A stretch of DNA of 12,158 nucleotides from Rhodospirillaceae bacterium (lineage in GTDB: Bacteria > Pseudomonadota > Alphaproteobacteria > Rhodospirillales > Magnetovibrionaceae): positions 1 to 12,158 of the forward strand of contig JAOULV010000017.1 in the NCBI GenBank assembly GCA_029881835.1, written 5' to 3'. Shown here one piece after another: positions 5,988 through 12,140 of the stretch (positions are counted from its first letter, which is position 1; every line of letters starts with the position of its first letter). The position numbers and the translations under genes are program-made. The notes under the pieces were generated by a model. The model was not told the origin of the DNA and made no database searches. It saw only the letters and a list, made by a program, of their open reading frames with translations.

Positions 5988-7181
5988 ATGAATACCTTCA
6001 AAACAATTGATGATATCGACGTAAACGGAAAAAAGGTTCTTGTCCGCGCCGACCTTAATGTGCCCATGCAAAACGGCGTTCCATCGGACACCACGCGCAT
6101 TGACCGCACGGTTCCCACCATCAAGGATCTTACCTCTAAGGGGGCAAAGGTTATTATTCTTTCCCATTTTGGTCGGCCAAAAGGTCAGGTTGTTCCCGAA
6201 ATGACCTTAAGGCCGGTTGCCGAAGCAATGAGCAAGGCTCTGGGCATGGAAGTAAAATTTGCTACTGATACAATCGGTGAAAGCGCCAAAAGCGTTACCG
6301 GTTCTATGGCCAATGGCGAAGTAGCAATGCTTGAAAATGTTCGTTTTCACAAAGAAGAAACCGAAAATGAAGACGGTTTTGCTTCCGCCCTGGCAAGCTT
6401 GGGCGATGTTTATGTAAACGATGCTTTTTCTACTGCCCACCGCGCACACGCTTCAACCGAAGCATTAGCGCGCAAGCTTCCCGCCGCTGCTGGGCGTTTG
6501 ATGCAGGCCGAACTTGAAGCGCTGGGTGGTGCCTTGGGTAGCCCGCAAAAGCCCGTTGCCGCCGTGGTCGGCGGGGCCAAGGTTTCAACCAAGATGGAAG
6601 TGCTGGGCAACCTTTCGAAAAAGGTCGACATGATTATCATCGGTGGTGGCATGGCCAATACTTTCCTTTTTGCCAACGGCATGGATGTCGGTGCATCGCT
6701 TTGTGAAAAAGATATGGCCGATGAAGCGCGTAAAATTGTTAATGACGCCGCATCGCATGGCTGTGAAATTGTGCTTCCGGTTGATGTGGTCGTGGCCAAA
6801 GAATTTGCCGCCGGTGCGGCTAATCAGGTTGTCGGCATTGATGCCATTCCGGCCGATATGATGGCGCTGGATATTGGCCCTGCCACCATCAAGGACGTGG
6901 AAGAGCGTTTGGCAAAATGTAAAACCCTTGTTTGGAACGGCCCGTTCGGTGCGTTTGAAATTGCGCCGTTTGACAAAGGCACCAATGCGGCCGCTCAGGC
7001 AGCCGCCCGCTTGACCAAGGCAGGAACGCTTTTGTCCGTTGCCGGTGGCGGCGATACGGTGGCAGCATTGGCGCACGCAGGTGCGGCAGATGATTTCACC
7101 TATATCTCCACCGCAGGCGGGGCATTTCTTGAATGGATCGAAGGAAAAACCCTTCCGGGTGTGGCCGCGCTAGAGGGTTGA
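5988..7181 (+). CDS. pgk: Phosphoglycerate kinase
   Basis: The protein has 397 residues, the normal length. It transfers phosphate from 1,3-bisphosphoglycerate to ADP (reversible) in glycolysis/gluconeogenesis and the Calvin cycle, in the cytoplasm. Visible landmarks are VRADLNVP (D22, N24 substrate-binding), R37, SHFGRPKG (59-66), the ENVRFHKEE segment, NDAFSTAHRAHAS, VGGAKVSTKM in the nucleotide domain, the linker segment WNGPFGAFE and the C-terminal GGGDTVAAL nucleotide loop. The ATG is preceded by AAGGGA at good spacing. The stop is followed by a modest hairpin terminator. In many alphaproteobacteria pgk is flanked by gap and fba; neither is here, so it probably forms its own transcription unit, although read-through from the kinase gene 138 bp upstream is possible. 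The reading frame is intact with no unusual residues. Confidence 0.98.
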   Translation: MNTFKTIDDIDVNGKKVLVRADLNVPMQNGVPSDTTRIDRTVPTIKDLTSKGAKVIILSHFGRPKGQVVPEMTLRPVAEAMSKALGMEVKFATDTIGESAKSVTGSMANGEVAMLENVRFHKEETENEDGFASALASLGDVYVNDAFSTAHRAHASTEALARKLPAAAGRLMQAELEALGGALGSPQKPVAAVVGGAKVSTKMEVLGNLSKKVDMIIIGGGMANTFLFANGMDVGASLCEKDMADEARKIVNDAASHGCEIVLPVDVVVAKEFAAGAANQVVGIDAIPADMMALDIGPATIKDVEERLAKCKTLVWNGPFGAFEIAPFDKGTNAAAQAAARLTKAGTLLSVAGGGDTVAALAHAGAADDFTYISTAGGAFLEWIEGKTLPGVAALEG

Positions 7182-7227
7182 GCAGGGCTGAACAGGGTCG
7201 TCTGGAACCTTATAAAGATAGCAAATA

Positions 7228-7249
7228 GCACAGAAAACTGTGTGTTTTT
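7228..7249 (+). terminator. Candidate terminator after pgk
   Basis: CACAG (7229-7233), loop AAAA and CTGTG (7238-7242) form a short hairpin, extended by one G-T pair and followed by TGTTTTT (7243-7249). The stem is short, so strength is uncertain, but the placement 47 bases after the pgk stop and the T-run fit an intrinsic terminator. Confidence 0.5.
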
Positions 7250-7268
7250 AACATGTTATTAAGCTTAG

Positions 7269-7297
7269 TTGCAAAGTAACCTCAAAAGACATATACT
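7269..7297 (+). promoter_or_regulatory. Sigma70-type promoter for the 7413 gene
   Basis: TTGCAA (7269-7274) and TATACT (7292-7297) are separated by exactly 17 bases. This is the best -35/-10 pair seen in the window. The predicted start is near 7304, giving a leader of about 109 nt before the ATG at 7413. Confidence 0.6.
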
Positions 7298-7303
7298 GCA
7301 GGT

Positions 7304-7412
7304 GTGTCAAGGGTCGCATAAATAGCGACCTTCTTGAAGCGGGCTATAGAAACTAGACCCTAAAAGCGCCAGCAAATGGTGCGGGTTCTTAAAGAAATGG
7401 AGAACCAGACAA
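7304..7412 (+). promoter_or_regulatory. Structured 5' leader with alternative hairpins
   Basis: Three hairpins can be drawn. The first pairs GGTCGC (7312-7317) with GCGACC (7325-7330), continued by CAAG/CTTG (7308-7311/7333-7336) across a two-base bulge. The second pairs ACCC plus GCGCC (7357-7360, 7366-7370) with GGTGC plus GGGT (7378-7386). The third pairs GGTTCT (7384-7389) with AGAACC (7401-7406) and takes in part of the Shine-Dalgarno GGAGA (7399-7403). The second and third share bases 7384-7386, so they exclude each other. This suggests translational control, but no known riboswitch class was recognised. Confidence 0.4.
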
Positions 7413-7607
7413 ATGTCTGTAACAGCAGCAGGTTCGTCAATTAACGTTCAACAGGCTTTAACCGCCTTGCGTTCGGCCGTTCAACAAGAACAGGTCGCAG
7501 CCTCAGTGGTTACCGAAGCCGCCAAACAATCGACCGATTCCGTGCAGGCACCCGAAAGTGCCAGTAGCACCGATGGTCGTGGCGAACAAATTGACGTAAA
7601 AGCCTAA
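7413..7607 (+). CDS. Small protein, possibly YjfB-like putative motility protein
   Basis: The protein has 64 residues, with no signal peptide or membrane helix. Residues 10-40 (INVQQALTALRSAVQQEQVA, then SVVTEAAKQS) form an amphipathic, glutamine-rich helix resembling the core of the small YjfB-like putative motility family. The tail (about 41-64) is polar and probably disordered. The ATG is preceded by GGAG (7399-7402) at 10 bases. It has its own promoter and a structured leader, and the next small gene follows after 116 bp on the same strand. The family assignment is tentative because the similarity is limited to a short helix pattern. The coding call itself is supported by the promoter, the ribosome binding site and the sensible amino-acid composition. 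Confidence 0.6.
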   Translation: MSVTAAGSSINVQQALTALRSAVQQEQVAASVVTEAAKQSTDSVQAPESASSTDGRGEQIDVKA

Positions 7608-7638
7608 GTATTATCAGGTATTAGGTGAATATCAGCGC

Positions 7639-7666
7639 TGTTTTTTGCCAAAATTGGCAAAAAACA
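7639..7666. repeat. Perfect 28-bp palindrome (13-bp arms, AA centre)
   Basis: TGTTTTTTGCCAA (7639-7651) is the exact reverse complement of TTGGCAAAAAACA (7654-7666), with two bases between. The T-run is in the left arm and the A-run in the right, opposite to an intrinsic terminator on either strand. It may be an mRNA hairpin between two small genes or a protein-binding palindrome built on TTTGCC/GGCAAA. Confidence 0.85.
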
Positions 7667-7673
7667 TCGTTTC

Positions 7674-7716
7674 TCCTCGCCATGGTTGATAAATAGTTAA
7701 CCATTGTGAGCGAGGA
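7674..7716 (+). promoter_or_regulatory. Hairpin masking the ribosome binding site of the 7724 gene
   Basis: TCCTCGC (7674-7680) pairs perfectly with GCGAGGA (7710-7716), which contains the Shine-Dalgarno GAGGA of the ATG at 7724. Inside it ATGGTT (7682-7687) pairs with AACCAT (7699-7704), with an A-T pair and G-T wobbles extending towards an AAATA loop. The whole Shine-Dalgarno would be closed in the lower stem. A thermometer-like or factor-controlled translational switch is inferred. Confidence 0.5.
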
Positions 7717-7723
7717 TTTGCCT

Positions 7724-8074
7724 ATGTCCGACATATCAAGATTTTCCTCGCCAAACACGACCCGGGTGAACATCGCCCAGGCCGCCCTTGATGCGCGTAA
7801 ACGCAAGTCAGGGCAAAACCCAGATACCCTTAGCGTCAGCAAAGACGCTAGCGGTTTTGGCGGAGAAAACGTCAAAAACGCGAAAAAAACATCCGCCCCT
7901 GAGCACAAATCATATCTTGCACAAGAAGAAGTATCTTTTCGCGCCCGTGTAATGGGCGAGGCCGAATCGCCCGAAAACATTCGCGCACTTGCGCGCCTAA
8001 AGCGGGTGTTTGATTCCGGCCAGCCGTTACGTGGCGATGTCCCTAGGGGTTATTATCTTAATTTAAGGGTGTAA
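7724..8074 (+). CDS. Conserved-looking small hypothetical protein
   Basis: The protein has 116 residues from the ATG at 7724, chosen for GAGGA (7712-7716) 7 bases before it. The upstream GTG at 7706 would add six residues but has no ribosome site of its own. The protein is basic and polar without signal peptide or membrane helix. Residues 14-26 (RVNIAQAALDARK) look helical, the middle is lysine-rich and probably flexible, and the C-terminal half (about 70-116) holds a helix FRARVMGEAESPENIRALAR, then LKRVFDSGQPLRGDVPRGYY and a final LNLRV strand. The compact C-terminal GDVPRGYY motif looks like a conserved domain. I do not recognise a named family. Its link to the possible motility gene upstream is by position only. 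A hairpin terminator follows. Confidence 0.7.
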   Translation: MSDISRFSSPNTTRVNIAQAALDARKRKSGQNPDTLSVSKDASGFGGENVKNAKKTSAPEHKSYLAQEEVSFRARVMGEAESPENIRALARLKRVFDSGQPLRGDVPRGYYLNLRV

Positions 8075-8089
8075 AAAACTTCCCGCCCT

Positions 8090-8126
8090 ACCCTTGCACC
8101 ACATTTCTTGTGTGCTAGGGTTTATT
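8090..8126 (+). terminator. Candidate terminator after the 7724 gene
   Basis: ACCCTTGCACCACA (8090-8103) pairs with TGTGTGCTAGGGT (8109-8121) with one mismatch and one bulged base around a 5-base loop. It is followed by the short T-rich TTTATT stretch (8121-8126). The stem is long, but the T-tract is weak, so termination may be partial. Confidence 0.5.
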
Positions 8127-8133
8127 GACGTCT

Positions 8134-8150
8134 GGCAAACATTATTTGCC
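8134..8150. repeat. Inverted repeat upstream of the 8193 gene
   Basis: GGCAAA (8134-8139) and TTTGCC (8145-8150) are exact reverse complements separated by five bases. It lies just after a TTGACG (8125-8130), although no -10 at the right spacing was found. It could be an operator. Confidence 0.35.
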
Positions 8151-8192
8151 CTTTAGCTAGATATGCAATAACCAGAACTTAAGGAATATCTT

Positions 8193-8396
8193 ATGGCATC
8201 ACACGCCGAAATAGCCGCCAATCTACTTCGTAATGCAGCAGTTTTTTTTCGTGATATTGGTGGGCAAAATCCTGAACTAAAAGAACAGATGGAAGTAAAC
8301 GCCAGAACTTATGATGCGGTTGCCGATATGGTGCAATCAGATCCGAATGGGGAAATGGCGCTTTCTGCCGATGATGATGGAAGCAGTGAAAACTAA
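8193..8396 (+). CDS. Small conserved-looking hypothetical protein
   Basis: The protein has 67 residues, with AAGGA (8181-8185) 7 bases before the ATG. It is acidic with no signal peptide or membrane segment. Residues 5-52 look all-helical (EIAANLLRNAAVFFRDIG, then NPELKEQMEVNARTYDAVAD), and the tail from about 56 is acidic and probably disordered (DDDGSSEN). From memory, similar short proteins with a LLR-AA-FF pattern are annotated as hypothetical in Rhodospirillales, but no function is known to me. It converges on ftsY, with only two bases between the stop codons. It appears to be its own small transcription unit. Confidence 0.72.
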   Translation: MASHAEIAANLLRNAAVFFRDIGGQNPELKEQMEVNARTYDAVADMVQSDPNGEMALSADDDGSSEN

Positions 8397-8398
8397 AC

Positions 8399-9316
8399 CT
8401 AGTTTAGACCCATCAGGTTTTTGGCAAAATCATTGGCGGTAAATTCTTTAAGATCGCCAATTCCTTCGCCAACACCCAGCGCGTGAACCGGCAGTTTGAA
8501 TTTATCCGCCAGTGCTACCACCACCCCGCCCTTGGCGGTGCCGTCTAGTTTGGTCATTATCAAACCGCTAACCCCCACCATTTGCTTGAATGTATCAACC
8601 TGGGCGTGGGCGTTTTGCCCAACGGTGGCATCTAGCACCAACAAAACATCGTGCGGTGCGGTTTCGTCAATTTTTTTTATAACCCGGACAATTTTTTCTA
8701 ATTCGGCCATAAGGTCAGTTTTGTTTTGTAGTCGCCCTGCGGTATCTATCAACAAAACATCTGCATTGTTTTCGCGTGCCAGGGTCATTGCATCAAATGC
8801 AAGCGAGGCGGCGTCTGAGCCTATTTTGCTGGAAATAACCATCGCCCCGGTTCTTTCGCCCCAGACCTGAAGCTGTTCAATCGCCGCGGCACGAAAAGTA
8901 TCACCCGCGGCCAGCATTACGCTTTTGCCGGAATCGCTAAATTGTTTTGCCAATTTTCCGATGGTTGTTGTTTTACCCGCCCCGTTTACCCCGCAAACCA
9001 AAATTACATGTGGTTTGTATGTTTCATTAATTTCTAATGAAACAGTTACGGGTTTTAATATTTTTTCAATTTCATCGCTAAGCGCTTGGCGTACTTCGTT
9101 TGAATTAATTTCTTTGTCAAAACGTGTGCGCCTTAATTCACCAACGACCATGGCCGCGGTTTTGGCCCCCATGTCAGATGCAATAAGAACTTCTTCCAAT
9201 TCTTGCAAAAGTTTTTCGTCAAGTTTGCGCTTGGTGGTGAACAGGTTTCCGATACCGTCAGTAATTTGCGCCGAAGAACGACCCAGACCTTTTTTAAGTT
9301 TTTCAAACCAGCTCAT
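8399..9316 (-). CDS. ftsY: Signal recognition particle receptor FtsY
   Basis: The protein has 305 residues. It is the SRP-receptor GTPase that, with Ffh/4.5S RNA, delivers inner-membrane proteins to the translocon. The N domain (about 1-95) is a four-helix bundle starting MSWFEKLKKGL, and the long acidic A domain of E. coli FtsY is absent, as in many alphaproteobacteria. The G domain shows G1 GVNGAGKTT (109-117), the GDTFRAAA segment (138-145), G3 DTAGR (191-195), G4 TKLD (255-258) and G5 GVGEG (281-285), all intact. The C-terminus ends in the family-typical membrane-proximal helix FTANDFAKNLMG. The ATG follows the mtaB stop by 5 bp, so it is the last gene of dapF-mtaB-ftsY and is probably translated by coupling, as only a weak GGA precedes it. 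Confidence 0.97.
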   Translation of the reverse strand: MSWFEKLKKGLGRSSAQITDGIGNLFTTKRKLDEKLLQELEEVLIASDMGAKTAAMVVGELRRTRFDKEINSNEVRQALSDEIEKILKPVTVSLEINETYKPHVILVCGVNGAGKTTTIGKLAKQFSDSGKSVMLAAGDTFRAAAIEQLQVWGERTGAMVISSKIGSDAASLAFDAMTLARENNADVLLIDTAGRLQNKTDLMAELEKIVRVIKKIDETAPHDVLLVLDATVGQNAHAQVDTFKQMVGVSGLIMTKLDGTAKGGVVVALADKFKLPVHALGVGEGIGDLKEFTANDFAKNLMGLN

Positions 9317-9321
9317 AAAAA

Positions 9322-10641
9322 CTATCCGTTATTTAAAAACTTTTCGGCGACCACACGGCCCGACAGGTTTTCACCAACAACCCCATCAACCAAGACATTG
9401 ATAATTGACCCCGGGGTTTGTGGGCTATCTAGCCTTATAAGGGCAAAGCATTCGCTTCTTGCCCTATCCGGTTTTTCAACCAGCACCAAAAGCGTTTTGC
9501 CAACCATTGATGAAAGGCGTTTTTGTAATTGCGCATCACCGGCAACGCGTAACGCTTTGGCGCGCCCCTTGATTATTTCCGCGTTTACTTGCGGCATTTT
9601 TTCCGCAGGCGTTCCCGGACGGGGTGAATAGGGGAAAACATGAAAATAATCCAAGCCCATTTGCAAGACACCCGAAAGCGTATTGGTTGCCATTTCATCG
9701 CTTTCGGTGGGGAATCCCGCAATTATATCTGCGCCCAGCGCAATTTCCGGGCGGGCGGCGCGCAATTTATTAATTAAGGCAAAAACCATTTCCGGGTCAT
9801 GGCGGCGCTTCATCCGTTTTAACACCATGGTGTCCATCGCTTGCAAGGAAAGGTGGACATGGGGCATCAATCTGGGTTCAGCCGCAAAAAGATTTATAAG
9901 CTTTTCATCTATGCGTGCCGGGTCAAGCGAGCTTAAACGCAAACGTGGAAGATTCGGAACCTCTGCAAGAACCGTTTCAATAACATCGCTAAGGCTAATA
10001 TTATCCGCCAGGTCATCGCCGTATGCGGCAATATCCACACCGGTTAAAACAATTTCATTATAACCTTCAGATGCAAGCTTTTTAACCTGCGCAACAATGT
10101 CGCTTAATTTGACCGCACGGTTGTGCCCACGCGCGGTTGGAATAATGCAAAAGGTGCAGGTGTTGTCGCACCCTTGCTGGATCATCACAAATGCCCGGGC
10201 TCGACCTTCAAGCCCGCTTACCAAATGTCCGCTGGTTTCACGCACCTGGGAAATATCCGAAACACAAATACTGCTTTCATCATTTTCATAACCGTTACCC
10301 CACAGGGTATGGGCCAAAAGCTTTTCTTCGTTACCGACCACACGGTCGACCTCTGCCATTTCGCTAAAACGTTTTGGGTTAAGCTGTGCGGCACATCCGG
10401 TAACAATTATTTTTGCATCGGGGTTTTCGCGTTTTAACCGCCTGATTGTTTGGCGCGCCTGGCGTTCGGCCTCAGCCGTTACGGCGCAGGTATTAATTAC
10501 CACCGCATTGGGGCTGCCGGCCTTGATAAGCTGTTCACGGATTACTTCTGATTCAAGCGTGTTTAAGCGACAGCCAAGGGTCACTATTTTTGGCCCGCTA
10601 CCGCTTGCCTGTGCTTCGCTATTTTCGGGCAATGAATTCAT
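9322..10641 (-). CDS. mtaB: tRNA t6A37 methylthiotransferase MtaB
   Basis: The protein has 439 residues. It is a radical-SAM enzyme that converts t6A to ms2t6A at position 37 of ANN-decoding tRNAs. The N-terminal methylthiotransferase domain has the three auxiliary-cluster cysteines C24 (TLGCRLN), C52 (NTCAVT) and C83 (TGCAAQ). The radical-SAM cluster is C158-x3-C162-x2-C165 in QQGCDNTCTFCIIPTARG. Further family pieces are LSSLDPARID, PHVHLSLQAMD and GADIIAGFPTE, and residues from about 370 onward form the TRAM domain. LGCRLN rather than LGCPKN favours MtaB over RimO, and the short form favours it over MiaB. The start lies 2 bp after the dapF stop, with a GGA inside the dapF end. The gene order with dapF and ftsY is common in alphaproteobacteria. 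Confidence 0.95.
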   Translation of the reverse strand: MNSLPENSEAQASGSGPKIVTLGCRLNTLESEVIREQLIKAGSPNAVVINTCAVTAEAERQARQTIRRLKRENPDAKIIVTGCAAQLNPKRFSEMAEVDRVVGNEEKLLAHTLWGNGYENDESSICVSDISQVRETSGHLVSGLEGRARAFVMIQQGCDNTCTFCIIPTARGHNRAVKLSDIVAQVKKLASEGYNEIVLTGVDIAAYGDDLADNISLSDVIETVLAEVPNLPRLRLSSLDPARIDEKLINLFAAEPRLMPHVHLSLQAMDTMVLKRMKRRHDPEMVFALINKLRAARPEIALGADIIAGFPTESDEMATNTLSGVLQMGLDYFHVFPYSPRPGTPAEKMPQVNAEIIKGRAKALRVAGDAQLQKRLSSMVGKTLLVLVEKPDRARSECFALIRLDSPQTPGSIINVLVDGVVGENLSGRVVAEKFLNNG

Positions 10642-10643
10642 TT

Positions 10644-11480
10644 TTATTTATCCAGCAATTCATGCGCCATTGTGCCGGAAAAGCTTGTGGCAACCGGGCC
10701 GGTCATTAAAATGTTGTTATCGGCCAGCCATTCAATTTTTAAGCTTCCGCCATCTAACACCACCTCAACCGTGCGGTCTGTTAATTTTCTTTGTGCCGCC
10801 GCAACCACCGCGGCACAGGCACCCGAACCGCAGGCCCGCGTTATACCCGCACCGCGCTCCCAAACGCGAAGACGAATTTTGTTATTGGTTAAAACCTGCA
10901 CTACTTCGACGTTGGTGCGCTGGGGGAAAAGTTTGTGGTGCTCGATCACCGGGCCAACGCTGGCTAAATCCACCGCCTCGGCATCATCTACAAAAAATAC
11001 CGCATGCGGGTTGCCAACCGATACCCCGACCGGGCCTGATAATCCGCCTTCGCTTATGGGCATGTTCAACGTGTCGCACGCTTCGCTCAGCGGTATATCG
11101 CGCCAATCAAATTTGGCCGGGCCCATATCAACGCTATAAAGGCCATCCGGGGTGCGCTCGGTGTCAAGCAACCCTGAAATGGTTTCAATAATTACGTGGT
11201 CTGATTTTTTTTCATTCATCATCAATTCGGCCACGCAACGCGTCGCATTACCGCAGGCCCCGGCCTCGGAACCATCGGGGTTATAAATACGCATGAACAC
11301 ATCGGCCTCAGCCGCATTGGCCGGTTCCATTATAATTAACTGATCGCAACCAATGCCCGAACGCCTATCGGTTATGGCGCGCACTGACGCTTGCGAAAGG
11401 GTGCCTTTCCCATCGCGCCGATCAAGGATGACAAAATCGTTGCCGAGTCCGTGCATCTTTATAAAAGCAAGTTCGTTCAT
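10644..11480 (-). CDS. dapF: Diaminopimelate epimerase
   Basis: The protein has 278 residues, the standard length. It epimerises LL- to meso-diaminopimelate, giving the precursor of lysine and of peptidoglycan cross-links, in the cytoplasm. It is a PLP-independent two-base enzyme. The catalytic cysteines are C76 (GACGNATRC) and C217 (RACGSGACA), with E209-R (WERGAG) and the N-terminal KMHGLGNDF (substrate-binding N14) all present. The two mirror-image halves of the fold are complete. It is the first gene of the operon with mtaB and ftsY. The gap 11481-11583 before it is the only visible room for the operon promoter; no convincing -35/-10 pair or Shine-Dalgarno was found there, so transcription may also come from the XRE gene upstream on the same strand. 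Confidence 0.98.
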   Translation of the reverse strand: MNELAFIKMHGLGNDFVILDRRDGKGTLSQASVRAITDRRSGIGCDQLIIMEPANAAEADVFMRIYNPDGSEAGACGNATRCVAELMMNEKKSDHVIIETISGLLDTERTPDGLYSVDMGPAKFDWRDIPLSEACDTLNMPISEGGLSGPVGVSVGNPHAVFFVDDAEAVDLASVGPVIEHHKLFPQRTNVEVVQVLTNNKIRLRVWERGAGITRACGSGACAAVVAAAQRKLTDRTVEVVLDGGSLKIEWLADNNILMTGPVATSFSGTMAHELLDK

Positions 11481-11583
11481 AGGGCTTTATATGGCCCCAA
11501 ACAGGTTTTGTGTCTAGCCAGCAGCTTAAAAGCAGCGCACAAATAGCAAGATTTAGGGATAAATTGCGGGCAAGGATTTGGCC

Positions 11584-12045
11584 TTATTTAGGTTCCTGTT
11601 CGGTATTTGCCGTTAGCTCACGGGCGATAATTTCGGCCACTATTTTTGCGTCACCGCGAATATTGCCATTGCCTGCTATTTCCAGACAATTCATCAGGTA
11701 TTCAACCTCGGCCTTGGTCACGTCTTCATTGCTGGCGTCATCGCTCAGCCCGATATAAAAATAATCAACCCCGACCCCGGCAATTTCGCCAATCCTATAA
11801 AGATGCGATGCATAAATGCGCTGATCGGACCTTTCCATCCGCCCGATGGTGCCAGCGCCAAACCCCGCGCGCCCGTCCAATTCGGCCGCACTTATGCCAA
11901 GCACCCGGCGAAGCACGCGAATGCGCCGGGCAAAAATTATATCGTTTGTGTTATCAATCGGCGGGTTGTCTGAACGTTTTTCTGGGCCGCCCGATGGCGC
12001 GTTAACGTCTGGCCGCTTTCCCCCACCGCCTTGTTTCTGACTCAA
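11584..12045 (-). CDS. XRE-family (Cro/CI-like) transcriptional regulator
   Basis: The protein has 153 residues. Residues 1-35 are a Gly/Pro-rich, polar, probably disordered leader. Residues about 38-100 form a Cro/CI HTH: RIRVLRRVLGISAAELDGRA, then GFGAGTIGRMERSDQRI as the recognition part, then SHLYRIGEIAGVGVDYFYIG closing the domain. The C-terminal tail (about 105-145) is helical and acidic, possibly for dimerisation. The only suitable start is TTG at 12045, with GGGAGGGG (minus strand) about 9 bases upstream; no ATG or GTG occurs in frame before the HTH. This DYFYIGL domain end is common in Rhodospirillales stress or cell-cycle XRE proteins, but the target is unknown. It is 103 bp upstream of dapF on the same strand and might be co-transcribed. 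Confidence 0.88.
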   Translation of the reverse strand: MSQKQGGGGKRPDVNAPSGGPEKRSDNPPIDNTNDIIFARRIRVLRRVLGISAAELDGRAGFGAGTIGRMERSDQRIYASHLYRIGEIAGVGVDYFYIGLSDDASNEDVTKAEVEYLMNCLEIAGNGNIRGDAKIVAEIIARELTANTEQEPK

Positions 12046-12120
12046 GGCCTGCCCCTCCCTTTAACTGATTGTTTTTTCAATAATTTTTCAGCAACTATGG
12101 CTATAAAAATAAAAAAATAA

Positions 12121-12140
12121 TTCCCGGGAAGGTGATTATA
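12121..12140 (-). promoter_or_regulatory. Candidate -10 box and palindrome upstream of the XRE gene
   Basis: On the minus strand TATAAT (12140-12135) is a perfect -10 box; its -35 would lie beyond the window. TTCCCGGGAA (12121-12130), a perfect 10-bp palindrome, sits just downstream at about the expected start site, where an autoregulatory repressor could bind. The remaining bases 12046-12120 are AT-rich leader with the ribosome binding site. Confidence 0.35.

Noticed and set aside
7304..7412. Leader as a known c-di-GMP (GEMM) riboswitch
   Set aside because: The conserved GEMM core sequences are not seen; only general stem-loop potential is present.
7639..7666. Palindrome as a bidirectional intrinsic terminator
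   Set aside because: The T-run lies in the 5' arm and A in the 3' arm, opposite to the required arrangement on both strands, and no T-tract follows.
7706..7723. GTG start for the 7724 gene
   Set aside because: The GAGGA ribosome site lies between the GTG and the ATG and is correctly spaced only for the ATG.
10508..11191. A long plus-strand open frame opposite mtaB and dapF
   Set aside because: It overlaps two certain genes on the other strand, has a composition rich in Pro, Cys, Arg and His typical of antisense frames, and no ribosome site or recognisable motif.
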